The position numbers and the translations under genes are program-made. Below the pieces are notes generated by a model. It was given only the letters and a program-made list of their open reading frames with translations. It did not search any database and had not been told where the DNA came from. A stretch of DNA of 64,000 nucleotides from Prostheceraeus crozeri (lineage: Eukaryota; Platyhelminthes; Polycladida; Euryleptidae): contig CAJQUW010008667.1 of the NCBI GenBank assembly GCA_907163375.1, forward strand, positions 62,001 to 126,000. Direction: 5' to 3'. Of this stretch, positions 13,812 through 25,898 are shown in pieces (the first letter of the stretch is position 1; the number at the start of each line of letters is the position of its first letter).

Positions 13812-13948
13812 CAAATGTACACCTTTCCCAATTCATTAGTAAGACATCTAAAATCAAGCGGACGATATCCCCGATCAATCATACATTCTCAATTCAGTAA
13901 TTAGGTATGAAAATTTGACCTTTTAATCTCAGATCAACAGTAGGACAT
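13812..13948 (+). repeat. Dispersed repeat family R1, copy 1
   Basis: Shares CAATTCATTAGTAAGACATC, AAAATCAAGCG, ACGATATC and TTTGACCTTTTAATCTCAGA with copy 3 at 21600-21722. It is non-coding and of unknown class. Confidence 0.65.
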
Positions 13949-14007
13949 TTGTTTCATTGGTCACATGTCTCACTTGGACAATGCACCATAGAAACAGGTA
14001 ATCAAAA

Positions 14008-14390
14008 AAGTTTTGCTTTTACAAAGAATATCTTGCTATTTTCCAATTAGACATGTCAAATCAAGCGTACTCAGATCAATCATTCATCCTAAATTCAATG
14101 GAAATTTGACCTTGAATCTCAATTCAACGATGGAATCTTGATTTCAATAATCAAATATGTCTGTTCAGGGCAAATTATTTCATTTTTATATTATTCAAGC
14201 AAGATGTCGTTAGTTCGTTTTTGAATATCTAAATTCATTAATAAATCAACCAATCTCCCCATTAGTAATTAACCTTGATGCACTTAATAAACAATGTGTA
14301 CCGCGAATAATTTAGAAATGCGACAACTTTGACGAGCATCGACCATTCGGGATGTCCGCATTCTCCTCTTCGTCAGCGTCCGTGAGCGCG
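14008..14390 (+). repeat. Dispersed repeat family R1, copy 2
   Basis: Shares TTTGCTTTTAC-AAGAATAT, ATTTTCCAATTAG, TTGACCTTGAATCTCA and GCATCGACCA with copy 4 at 34606-35462. A weaker match to copy 1 lies immediately upstream, so 13.8-14.4 kb may be a tandem pair. Confidence 0.6.
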
Positions 14391-17300
14391 TTCTATTCAC
14401 AAAGGAAACCACTCTCGTCAATGCTAACTGGATGAAATGATGCAAACGAAAATAGTGATGAATTTCGCAATCAAAAATGTTTTGCAAACATGCCACGTAT
14501 CGTGATCAGCCTGAGAGACAAAGAATGTATTGTCGGATCTTGTGAAGCACACGAAGAATACAGAGAGGTGACCAGAACTCAGATCTTGAGCCAGAGTCCA
14601 AGTTTTCCCCTCGAAGATGATTACCGATGTATGAAGAGCATTTTTGTTTTATGACTGCCGACCTTTCGCTACCAACCTGTCGCTAAAACGATTGACTATG
14701 GAAATGTGCAGCAGTGGCACCAATTCCAAAGTATAAAAAGTACATGTCTGCTTCGGTCACAGAGATAGATTTATTTTGCGTATGGGTTAGTCTAGCGCTG
14801 GCAGAATCCTATCCCAGTCATTGCATGCAATGGTAGCAAGCGATAGAAATTGACATTGAGGTTCGTCTCTCTTTGGCTTGTGTGATTGGTCAAGCGAGTG
14901 CATTACAGAGGCAGCTCTTATCAGAGAATCCACAAACTTCAACAGTCAGATTGCGGGCAGGCCTGTCAAGTGAAAAGTACATATACTTGACTCAATTTTT
15001 CTTAGCACTAAATTCGTCAAATGGAAATATCATTCACACCGTTCGACTCTTCACGATCTAAATTTGTTGACTGCACGTTTAATGTGGTGTCTATGTTCTG
15101 GTTTGGTCAGAATTCAGGCTTGACTTTGCATTACATTCAATTGAAAATTGATTTTCTTGCCCCTCGAGACCAGTTCTGACCGTGACCATCAAAATTCAAT
15201 TATATCAGCAATTCTCCATTACCAATTTTGTGGAATATGAAGGTTTTTCAAAGCTAGCCGGAATATCTATTACACCCTTATCTTGATGTTCCGACTATCC
15301 GCTAATCGCGCTTATCATCGAAAATCTTTTTTTCGATGAAGCTCCTGCGTGGATTTCATCCGTTTGTTATGCTTATGCTTATAAACTTATGCTTATAAGA
15401 TCGAGTTCTAGTATACATGATAGCAAGACTACTGATTTAAGACGTACGTTGAATTTGAACACGTGTGATTATGAGCTTCGACAGTCGTACATTTGTATTT
15501 CTCATTGATAACTTGTAGAAGAAAAACACCTGAATAGAAAGGGCATCTACAGCGGAACAGAATTGCCTCGGAGTAACGAAACTCTTAACAGTGAATTTTT
15601 TCGAACAAAATAGATGTTTGTCAAAAAACAAAAGAGTCTTCCGGTTGAGCATGACAAATTATCGATTTAGGAGAAACCAGTCCAAGAAAATATTCCAAAT
15701 TCACATTGTGATACTGATGCAATGCTGCCATGTTGTAGTATATGATGTTTTCATAATATTCAATTGTCTTGACTCTGTGAGCTTGCGTGCAGTAGGATAT
15801 TTTGCATTATCATTTAGACTATCTACCCTTACGAACGTGCTTTGTAAAAGAGAAAGTTGCTTTCAATGACAACAGTTACTTTAAAGTTTTTGCTCAAATA
15901 GTACAAGCACTCACTCATAAGAGGTCTGTGTAGGGCTATTTCAAATTGTTTAGCACTACTAGAATTTTTCCTAGTGCTTCATAAATTTCGCGTTAAATTC
16001 TAGGAAATGAGAACATTTATTAGAATAAAAGATAGATACCCTATTTTCATAATTCTGAAGTCCAGATTAGCTATCATATGACAATCCAGGGATGAGACTG
16101 GAACAACATGGTACCCGGCGGAAGTTCATATTTTCAAGGGGCCCAAATAGAAAAAATACATTGAGCAGATGAACTGGGGACCCCACGGAATTACGCAGAT
16201 CCGCGGAAAATTGTCACCCATGACAATCTAAAGCGCGAAGCAAATAATGTTTCGATTGCTTTAATAAGTGGTGCAGCGTAACTTAATAAAATTTTCGGTG
16301 TGAACAAGTGCGGCTAACGCACACGGCACAGCCCTAATTTCCAGCTACATGTATCATTCCATTGGATTCAAAAATATATGATTACGCAAGCCTTCATATA
16401 CTGATTTACTACTCGCATGTACTTGAAAATGAAAGAAGTGGAAACCTTTTAAAAAATCTCGAAAGTTATCCAAACTGGATTAGTCGAGATTTCGTCAATA
16501 CTATCTCAAGATCTCTATAGCTTAAAACATCGTCGAGATCTCAAGATTTCGATTTTTTAATTCCATTTTTTGCAATAAAGCATTGTACAATGTTTAATAC
16601 GAAGTATTTTGAAGATAAATATAGATTTCCGATTTCCATGGATGATCCGCTGATATAGCCTATTTTTTCACTTTTTCTTATCTTTTAAAATAATGAATTT
16701 CTCCCATCACCAATAACAAAAAAGTAATCAAGCCTATACTTGAATTACTCAATCAGTCATTCACATTATAGCTACTTTATCTAGCCCCACGGAGATTTCT
16801 GCGATCTCTATTATGTCCATCAAGATTGGTCCTTATCGGCCAGTGACCTCGCAGTGCTCTACCCACAAATCAATGGTCTACCGCTTCCATATCATGCACA
16901 GCTTTCCATTGAACGTCCAATCACAGATGGACATGAGCCTATCTTTTCGACCATATTCCCAAATTTTATGGATTATGCAGAGGGCGCGGCCTATTTAATG
17001 AAAGCTAACACGATGAGACATTCAATTACATGGCTGCATACAGATCTAACGTCTTTGGCTAACTTGCAGTATAAGCTTACTTTTTTGGGGTCTGAAATTA
17101 ACTAATAAGCCGATGGCTTCTGCATTCCGTCAGGGCCATGATGAAATTAGCCGTTATGTGCGTGTAAGTTTGTACTTGTAGAATGCATTCCAACTCATTC
17201 CGCGTATGTAGTCACATGGGTACATTCTACTGTAGAATTAAAGTAAACCCCTACTTGACACCAAAAGCTATTTCGGAACAATAGTATGGTCACACTCACA

Positions 17301-20300
17301 GTATGCTAACATGCATTGAAATAGAATATCAAAATCAGCTCAGCTGGCGCATTACCTTCTCAGCCAACAAAGAAATGGACGCACCACATCGCTCAGCAAA
17401 CAGCTAATCATCGACCTATTTTTCTCTGGATGCAAGTTGAGTCAATTGTGTATGACTTATCTAACAGGGCAACTTCATGCAGTTAGATTTACATCAATAC
17501 TCGACTTTGCTGTTAGAGATTTCGTGAACTATCCTTACACTTTTCACAAGTAGGCCTAACCTGGCAATTGATAACTGGCAAATCTCAACGAATGTAATCA
17601 CCACGTCGTGTTTCCTCGCGCTTCATTATTATAAATTACTTTCCACACGTTCTTCGAAGAATTGACACATTTCTTAGTGCATTTGAGTTTTGCGTTCGTG
17701 ATTTCATTTTTTATTATATCATTGTAACTATGATGCAATGACCAGTATTCTGTCTGTAATATGCGCGCCTTCGTAATCTAGCACGTTAAAACGGGAGTAA
17801 TCTGCGGTTTATCGGCTTTAGATAAGGTAGATACTCATGCGGAATGCATGACAGAGCAGTTTGTGTAATACAATAGAACTCAAAGCACATGATCAACATA
17901 GAGATTGGAATCACCACCAGAAAATTCAGTGAGATTGATTGAAAAGAGACCACAATAGACATAAGAATACGTTACATCTATGTTTGATTTTCGAAAGTCT
18001 CAGGACTTTATTAGCCTGTTTTGCTCAATAACATCCCTCTTGCTGACCAGTAAGTCAGCACTGTGATCACATGAACTAATAAGGGGTCCAACAGAAGTAT
18101 TATCAGGAGGTAATTCCGAGAGTTGAGAATTAAACCATATTTGATTCAGGAAGGATCGGAGGGAAGACTGATAGAAAATAAACTAACAAATAATAAATGG
18201 GGTCTAACACGTCCTACACGTAGGTACATACACTTGTCTGTCCCTGAATGCCTGTCCTTGATTGAAATTCACACAAACCACATCATTTGAGACTCAAAAT
18301 AATCTTTCTCCCAAACATGCTTGTCGTGGATAGCTGCAATCTTACTCTTAAATCTGTTGAGATCTTAATACAGGGTGTATAACAGTAGCGTAAATGCAAC
18401 CTATAAATGTAGGCCTACGCCTATATGCAGATCAATGAGAAATTTTGACACAATCGTAAAATCTGATGGAAATGCAAACATACTTTCTCAAAAAGAAACA
18501 TCTCTCGTATAATCACCGTTCCTTCACATTTCTCATCTGTGGACCATCACTCTTGTTGAGTTTGGATAGAAAAAACATCAAAATTTTAACAAAACATAAT
18601 TTACATATTTTTGTTATTCGCAGTAATAAATTGGATTGTAAAAGTTTACCATTACAATAATTTTAAAATGAAAGGATGAATTCTCGATAACGGTTATTTC
18701 AATAACAGAATTGAGGGATGTTTTTATTATTGCTATTGAAAACATATTAACATGCTGCACAGTCATTTTACTGCCCAGTATCTTAGTGAAGATACTGTAT
18801 TGTAAGACAAATATGTACCGTGTTATGATATACTCTCCCACCCCCCTACCAAATTAAATTACTGACCGGAAAAAGTAAATCGGAAAAGCGTAAATAACTT
18901 GATTTCCCCCCCGGAAAAAGATTCTTCTTGGAGTCACACAGTTTAAATCTCAGCAGATTTAAAGGCAAACTTAGTATATGTTCCTAGAAGCTACAAGCCT
19001 CGATATCTCAGTATTGTATCATCAGTTTGAATCTTAGCACAGGTGTTAGGCACATCATGATCACATTTTACATGACATTTTTAAAAAATAAACTTTCACG
19101 TTATGTACACAAAACTTTCTTGTTCATTTCATTTAAACACTGATTACATGATCGAGGGAGGTGATTTATAGAATAACGAAATGGTAGGTTAGCCAACCGA
19201 AACCTTAACGAAGTTATACTTACAAGTAGGCCTGGCTAAATGAGTCAATATCAAGGTGACGCCGTGGCAGTCACATCTTGTAAACAATAAGCAACGTTCT
19301 GATTGAATATAGGATAATGACACCCCGTGTCGAATCGTTTTCAGTGGCTGATTTGCGAAACTAGAAAAAGAACGGAGAAATATTGTGTGCATCTTGTTTT
19401 TCCTTTGCCAGTAGTTTCTAAACTAAACGACTGATAGATAGCGAAGTCAATCCTGAAATATCCCGGGATGTCATGATCGAAAATCCCGGGATTTTAATCC
19501 CGAATTTTTTAAGGATCTTGGCACAGCTAACTATAAAGATAACCAAAGTACTAAGATAACTAAGTACAGCTCTAAATATCTGAAGAAAATTGTAGATCAA
19601 AGTGGTGTATGATGATAAGAAAATATTATGCACATTTTTACTTTTATGTCCATGGGCTACGGAACTAGCCCAATATCATTAATTTTGTAATTGTGTAATT
19701 TTACAGCTGTCAAAGAAGGAAGTGGATCGAATGTGGATCAAGCTCCTCGTTAGTTAGTGGACCAAATTATTTAAAGGTGGATCATGCTACTAATAGATAA
19801 ATTAGGCTATTATTGAACGCATGCAAACAGTCATGAAACTTGTAGGAATAAATTTCTGAGTTGATCAACACCCAAAAAACGCCAAATTCAAATTTTTTTC
19901 GCAAACAGGTCGTCCATCTACGTCTCTTACGAATGGTCATAAGGTCAAATTGTTTAACCAAATTAACCTCTTAATGCATGGAGACGAGCAGCGTCAGATA
20001 TATAAGCATGAGTACAATCAATTGAGTGTTTATTATTTACCTTAGGCCTACTCCGACTTGCGCAAGCAATGAGACAAGAATCTTGATAAATGCTTTCAGT
20101 ACTTGCATTACTTTAACCATGGACATTTCCTAACATTAAATGCGTCTAGTTGAAAAGATCGGTGAATGTGAAGATTACGTCGAAAGTGTAGGAGAGTGCA
20201 AAAAGCCGAATGATATATTGGAACTAAGTAAAATTGAAATATAAAAACGTCAAACTCGCGAAGATGCGAATGAAATCTAATTTCCTGCATTTTGCAGATA

Positions 20301-20307
20301 TTCTTTG
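14391..20307. other. Spacer, presumably intronic to the TRIM gene
   Basis: No coding exon was recognised on either strand. Because the TRIM exon at 20314-21084 is read on the minus strand and ends in a splice donor, this stretch is presumably its first coding intron. A small cluster of CCCGGGAT motifs at 19457-19501 resembles the subterminal repeats of some hAT elements. Confidence 0.5.
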
Positions 20308-20313
20308 ACTTAC
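20308..20313 (-). other. 5' splice donor of TRIM exon
   Basis: Read on the minus strand, the exon ends ..GGACAGAAA followed by GTAAGT, a consensus metazoan donor. Coding phase at the boundary is 0. Beyond it the frame runs another 30 codons with no family resemblance, supporting a real exon end here. Confidence 0.85.
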
Positions 20314-21084
20314 TTTCTGTCCTTTACACATTGTATTTAGAGGCTGAACTTCATGTCGAGGATGTGCATCTTGGATGCAAACACAGCAAACAGCGCATCT
20401 GCATGTAAGACAATAAAGTGATAAAGGTTCTTGTCGATGATCTGCACAACGAGACTGACGCGACGAACGTTTCTTTCTTATTATTTCTGCACCCTCTGCC
20501 ACCGGATGGAGACTGTGTTTCGCTAGAGGTCCTCTAGAGGGATGACACCGCTCAAGACATGACTCACAGTAAAATATTTCACACTGCTCACACAGAGTGC
20601 TGGCTGATTGTTCGTTTTTTTCGTCGCACAGTTGACAAGGACGGGTCTTAGGCTGACTGGCGTCTTGTGAAAATTTCTCGACGATATGTTCAAGTGCACG
20701 ATTTCGTGGAAGAGAGTCGACCCCGCGCTCTCCAATAAGTGCACATTTTCGACAGATGATACAGACAATACCGTAGACGGCCGGTTCACCTTGTTGAACA
20801 ACGTGGAGGAAGATATTGCCGAGGCTTGTCGAGCTGACATAGCTACCAGGACGCGAGGACGCACAAACGACGCCCGAATCAGCTTCAGAGACAACACTGA
20901 GTCCATCGATGTCAGGTCCATCTGCACCTGCGGCTCCGACCCCACTCATGGCCGCCCCGGTGGCTTCCTCAGCACTCTGCAAGGTGTGGGCTGCACACGG
21001 AGTGCACATAGAGTGTCCACAGGGAAGTAGAAGAGGGCTTTGAAACCAACGTTTGCATGCGGGACACCTGAGTTCCTCCTCCAT
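20314..21084 (-). CDS. TRIM9: TRIM9/TRIM67-type RING/B-box E3 ubiquitin ligase, first coding exon
   Basis: A 257-residue exon. It starts MEEELRCPAC, the exact register of the class I TRIM9/67 N terminus. RING cysteines/histidine are C7, C10, C22, H24, C27 and C30. A long Gly/Ala/Ser-rich insert follows, then C108-x2-C111, as in the family's split RING. B-box 1 spans about 150-193 (CQLC..CEQC..CESCLERCH) and B-box 2 about 213-244. The insert keeps a SEADSG motif found in TRIM9 relatives. The coiled coil, COS box, FN3 and SPRY domains must lie in later exons, not found here. Known orthologues act in netrin/DCC axon guidance and vesicle exocytosis in neurons. An ATG five codons upstream (21099) is possible, but 21084 matches the family; an in-frame TGA lies just above both. 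CTCCTCCTCTGTGACAG before the upstream ATG could be a 5' UTR splice acceptor. TRIM9 versus TRIM67 cannot be separated; most invertebrates have one gene. Confidence 0.9.
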
Positions 21085-21099
21085 CTTCGTTCGCAGCAT

Positions 21100-22030
21100 C
21101 TGTCACAGAGGAGGAGAAGTCTCTGCTAAAACGATGTACGATCACGTTGAGGGCGACGGTCGAATTTCGCAGTGAATTATCAGGAAGATTCCTGTCTCCG
21201 TAATTTCCACGTTCAGACAGAAGGATCGAAATAACAGAGCCAACATCGATGGAGTGATTCGTTGTGAAACGATAACGCACTCTGCTAAGTGATTGGACAA
21301 TAACCAAATGCATTGACTCAGAAAATTTAATGGGAGGTGCTGGAGATACTGATATCGTATCAACAGTAGTATCAAAAATCATGAAAAAAAATAAGTAGTC
21401 GTGAGTGCACAACACAAGAGTCGCAAGACTTGGACAAGGATGCAATAATTGCAATTTTCAACAAACAATTCGTTGTTTTCAGTAAACAGTTAGCAGAAAT
21501 TATTCTTCACTTGTCCTGCTCACGTCGAATTGAAGAATCCAACTATCCCTTTGATGAGTGATATTTGAATGAGTGAACTGGAAAGCAACGGGTAATTAAA
21601 TCTACACCTTTTCCAATTCATTAGTAAGACATCTAAAATCAAGCGTACGATATCTCAGATCACATTCTCAGTTCAATAATGAGTTACGAACATTTGACCT
21701 TTTAATCTCAGAGAAAAGGTAAAATGAATATTGTTAGTAGAGTCTATTCTGAATCTCAACGTTCCTATGCAATGATTGCAAATGGAAAGCAATATTGCAT
21801 GGAAAGACACATATCTATTGCATACAAAAGTTGTCATTGCCGTCCATTTTTTGTCGATAAAAATGCACGGTGTAAACAATAAGACATGGATGCACTAACG
21901 AAATGTCTGCCAGAAAGGTTTTTCTCTGAAGCTGACCGAGTCTTTCCTGCTTAACAGACTGGCATACACACATTTTCATCAAAGATTTATCAAAACTCCA
22001 TCTAAAGCTTTCCGCAAAAGGATTGTCAAA
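21100..22030. other. Upstream region of the TRIM exon
   Basis: Should contain 5' UTR, intron or promoter sequence of the TRIM gene, but no promoter element stands out. A dispersed repeat copy lies at 21600-21722. Confidence 0.45.
21600..21722 (+). repeat. Dispersed repeat family R1, copy 3
   Basis: Near-identical in blocks to 13812-13948 (CAATTCATTAGTAAGACATC and TTTGACCTTTTAATCTCAGA). Non-coding. Confidence 0.65.
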
Positions 22031-22788
22031 CAATATAGTCCGGGAGCTAGCGTGAAGTTGTGCAGGGAACGAGGTAGTACATAAAACTTTCACATAGCAT
22101 AGTACACCTCTAACCTAGTGCAAAACTTCGCGTCTGCCGGATCAGATCATTTGCTTTTCAGAAATACAGAGGATAACACAATCCTATGTATTTCCAGTGG
22201 TAAAATTGTGACATTTAAGGTGTTGACTCCATTTTTTCGAATTTTTGATCATAAAAGTTACATAAATTGGTATTTTGTTGAACTGGTTATTATGGAAATC
22301 ATCTACAGATCATGATCTTTCAAATCAGTCATCATTCAGTGACAGAGGATGAAGTAAAGTGTACAAACAGACACTTTTCGTTAAAGTATATCAACAATTT
22401 TCCTGAAATTTCTATGTTAAAATTTGCAGTTACACCAACGAAAAGTGTCTGTTTGTACACTTTACTTCATCCTCTGTCACTGAATGATAACTGATTTGAA
22501 AGATCATGATCTGTAGATGATTTCCATAATAACCAGTTCAACAAAATACCAATTTGTGTAACTTTTATGATCAAAAATTCGAAAAATGGAGTCAACACCT
22601 TAAATGTCACAATTTTACCACTGGAAATACACAGGATTGTGTTATCCTCTCTATTTCTGAAAAGCAAATGATCTGATCCGGCAGACGCGAAGGTTTGCAG
22701 TAGGTTAGAGGTGTACTATGCTATGTGAAAGTTTTATGTACTACCTCGTTCCCTGCACAACTTCACGCTAGCTCCCGGACTAATATTG
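22031..22788. repeat. 758 bp near-perfect palindrome (foldback element)
   Basis: The arms start CAATATAGTCCGGGAGCTAG on the left and end GCTAGCTCCCGGACTAATATTG on the right. They run inward for about 350 bp each with only a few substitutions and one- to few-base indels. The loop is about 50 bp around 22410. The innermost arm sequence is CGAAAAGTGTCTGTTTGTAC and its complement. There is no coding capacity, and no convincing target-site duplication was seen. Class unknown. RNA across it would fold into a long hairpin. Confidence 0.85.
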
Positions 22789-22949
22789 AGAGATGCAATG
22801 GCTGTACTTCCTCTGGGAAGCTGCTTGCAGTTCCACATTGACTCGTCACATAAAAACTGATCAGACGAACGAATGTGGCAAAGAATTTGGGAGATGTTCC
22901 CATAATGTACCAGAAAGCTGATGGCCGTCCTCTCTTTATTATAAACTTT

Positions 22950-23358
22950 GGTACTTCTATTCTTCCTCCCCACCCCACTTTTTTCAAGTTTTCCAAAATC
23001 TTTTCGTCAAAGTTAGTCACAGTGGGTTTAGAATAGACTTGATCTGTCACTGACACTACAACATGACTGAGAAGTCTCACTTGAACCCTGGGATGAAGGA
23101 TTGGTCCCTTGGATACTCACTTAAAATACAAGGTACAGTTGTGATCATGAACTTCGTGTTATTGTTGTCTACAGACAAATGACGAGCAGTTGTCTAATTC
23201 TGAAACTGTAAATGTTCTACAAGTCAGATAAGAGGAGTTTTACACACTCAACGCTATGCGACGTTAGTGAGACTGCCCATACGAGCAAGAGAAGATCGTT
23301 GACGATGCAACACTTCCGGGTGTCAACAACAGAAATGTGGGGGAAGAATAGAAGTACC
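22950..23358. mobile_element. MITE copy 2
   Basis: Same family as 4127-4545: termini GGTACTTCTATTCTT and AAGAATAGAAGTACC, and the interior colinear throughout. Flanks TAAACTTT (22942-22949) and GAAACTTT (23359-23366) form an 8 bp duplication with one mismatch, consistent with hAT-type integration. Confidence 0.8.
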
Positions 23359-23380
23359 GAAACTTTAATTTATTGTTCCT

Positions 23381-23415
23381 CCCCCCCCGGAAATGAAATC
23401 CTGGCTACGCGACTG
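23381..23415. repeat. Candidate hAT terminus
   Basis: Reads inward on the minus strand as CAGTCGCGTAGCCAGGATTT followed by a G run. It is closely similar to the terminus of the hAT at 35719 (CAGGGACGTAGCCAGGATTT). No partner end was found upstream, so this may be a solo end or part of a degraded element. Confidence 0.45.
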
Positions 23416-25890
23416 GTAGGAAATATGTGGGAGAAAAGAAGAGACCGATCAAAATGAGAAGGAATGAACATCAGGAAGCGCTTCGGGAAATGGATGTCAA
23501 CCACTCAGAAATAGCTAGCATGCAACTGAGGCCTCCCACAAGATAAACATGGATATGAAAGAACTTGATTATGAAGAAGGATACCAACAAAGAAGGATTA
23601 AAGAAGCATTGTGGACTAAGAAACGCAAGAGCCAGATTTGTGTAATTGTGGACATTTTACATCTGTACATTTTTATCGTCGTGCAATGACGATTTTCTCA
23701 TTTTACCTATTTTGACGTGAATATTATGAAATCTTCCAATACGTTTATAAACTGTTCGCCGATATTTTCATGGACAGCATGCCCATATTGTATGAACTGA
23801 AGTAAAATTATTTCGTTAACGAACCATCTAACCTGTCATTTTGGCAGAAAACCCCAATTGTCGTGGAATGATGCAAATGAAACAACTAAATTTTATCATG
23901 TCATTCAATTGAAAAAGTGTGCTATCTACAGAACATATGCCATAAGTAAAGACAACGAATGTTTCACAAGAGCCCTCCTTTACAACTACGTATGTCGATT
24001 ATTCGTCAGATGACGTTTTGTGCTTACTAAAATTAGCTCAACTTTTTATCACAAATTCGCGATAGACCTACAACAAGAATACGACAGATGATGTCATCAG
24101 CTCAGCGCTTGCATTGATGCATGCATCAATCATGTGGATTCTCTTCGGGTACACGATCTGTTTACAGATAGGCGTATAGCCATGTATGAAGTTAAAAAGA
24201 ATGAAGTAAGAATCGATGCCGAATTACTATGTATCCGAGCAAAGTAACATACATTAAAAATGAAAACTTTTTTTGCTCATCTTCGATATATCAAAAGAAC
24301 AGAAAATCAAATCAATTTATACAGCCTATGTAGGGTACAATTCAAGCGCAATAACAACCGATGTACTAAAGTCGGTGTTTTCATTATATTCGTTGCTGAA
24401 GGAACAGTGCATTCTCTTTGGTGTTGAAGAGTCTGCCAACTCGTGAGATTCAGTCAACTAATGAATGCATTTTCTAAATGAAATAGAATTAGATAATTAG
24501 ATAGAATTAGACACGTGCTAATCAGCTAAAGAAATACGAGTACTGGGCCTACAGTTGTGGTGAAATTATCTATCTCTCACACATGATCGAAATGATCACG
24601 CTTTCGTGACAGAATGGCAAATACGCACCAATTTGTAATTCTACAGCGGTAGGCTATGTCAAGGACTTACGTACGTGGTTTTTTTCTTTTTATTTCTGTA
24701 ACTAGCTGCTTCTTTGCTTCAATATTTTCTCGCTCGTGCGTATGCCCTTCATGGACCTTGACTCTTTGGCTGATTTGTTATAGGCCTACTCTTTTCTTTA
24801 TCATCACGTGCCCTTTCTTTCCATCATCTTAGTTTTCATTTATTCCATCTTCTTCTCATTTCAGTCAAAGCATGTTGAACCGCATTTGTGGTAACGAGAG
24901 CTATGAATGAGTTTGGAGTAGCCTATACAGTTGAATTGCCAGTTTATAATTGAGTGAATGAGATTGAGCCGGAAAATGTCGAATTCACGGGATATTTCTT
25001 TTATGCACACACTTATATGTACATACTAGTCATATCAGTCGTCTGTGTCATGTACACTGTCATTTGAGTTTCTCACAGGCTTCATTTGAGTAGAGCTATG
25101 CTTGATGTCAGAAAATGATATGCGTCATTCCACGACAGTATTTATTGTCGTGGAATGACGATTTTGATTTTCCTTTAGATGAAAAATGCTTCAGCTAGCT
25201 GGTCAACTGGCATGGTTTATGCCATTACACATCTTTAAAGTAATTGAGTGTGTAGTATGAAGTAATTGTTTTGATTATGACCGATGCAATATTAAAAAAT
25301 AGTTACATAACGTCGTGGAATGACGATTTTCGACGACATGCTTGAAACGTTTTTTCAAAAAAAACTTGTTTTAAACATTTTTATTCAAAATGCTTTTACT
25401 GCCTTTGCATTCGATTGAAATTAATCAAGCTTATCAATTATGTCGCTAAGTAAGTGGATTCAGCATTTACAATGAGAAATAAATTCATATTTATCAAGAT
25501 TCGATGAAATGTTTATCCAAATCTTGATATGTGGGGTAGGCTAAATGAAATTTGAGAATTGCAATGACGGTAGTATTTTGCTCCGTTAGTAGCCTAAATA
25601 AATAGTATTACGTTACTAAATATTAAACAATAACTGGCATTGAATTTACATTAAAGAAAATATTACATAATCAGTGGGTCTCTGCACGCTTAGACAATGT
25701 GACTATGTAGGCCTACTGCCTCACATCCCATGAAAGTGATGCATTTAAGAAATAATGGAAACTTGATCATGAATTAAATAAATGACTCTTTGCATTCTAA
25801 GATGTGACAAAGTGCATGATGCTGAAATAATTTAGAACAAGCTCTAGAGCATCAAGTTCGTTGTGCAATAGGCTAAATCTATCATCATTG
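23416..25890. other. Spacer carrying five copies of a 14-19 bp motif
   Basis: GTCGTGGAATGACGATTTT or a close variant occurs at 23678-23696, 23860-23873, 25123-25136 (inverted), 25147-25165 and 25312-25330. The convergent pair at 25123/25147 forms a small palindrome. These may be terminal or subterminal repeats of one or two non-autonomous transposons. Nothing else is recognised. Confidence 0.5.
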
Positions 25891-25898
25891 GTATGCAG

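Noticed and set aside
16813-17105. Two overlapping frames of 61 and 83 codons
   Set aside because: No domain, no splice or codon evidence; length is within chance for this composition.
20523-21454. Frames of 114-161 codons on both strands overlapping the TRIM exon
   Set aside because: They are alternative-frame shadows of the RING/B-box exon; none has family features.
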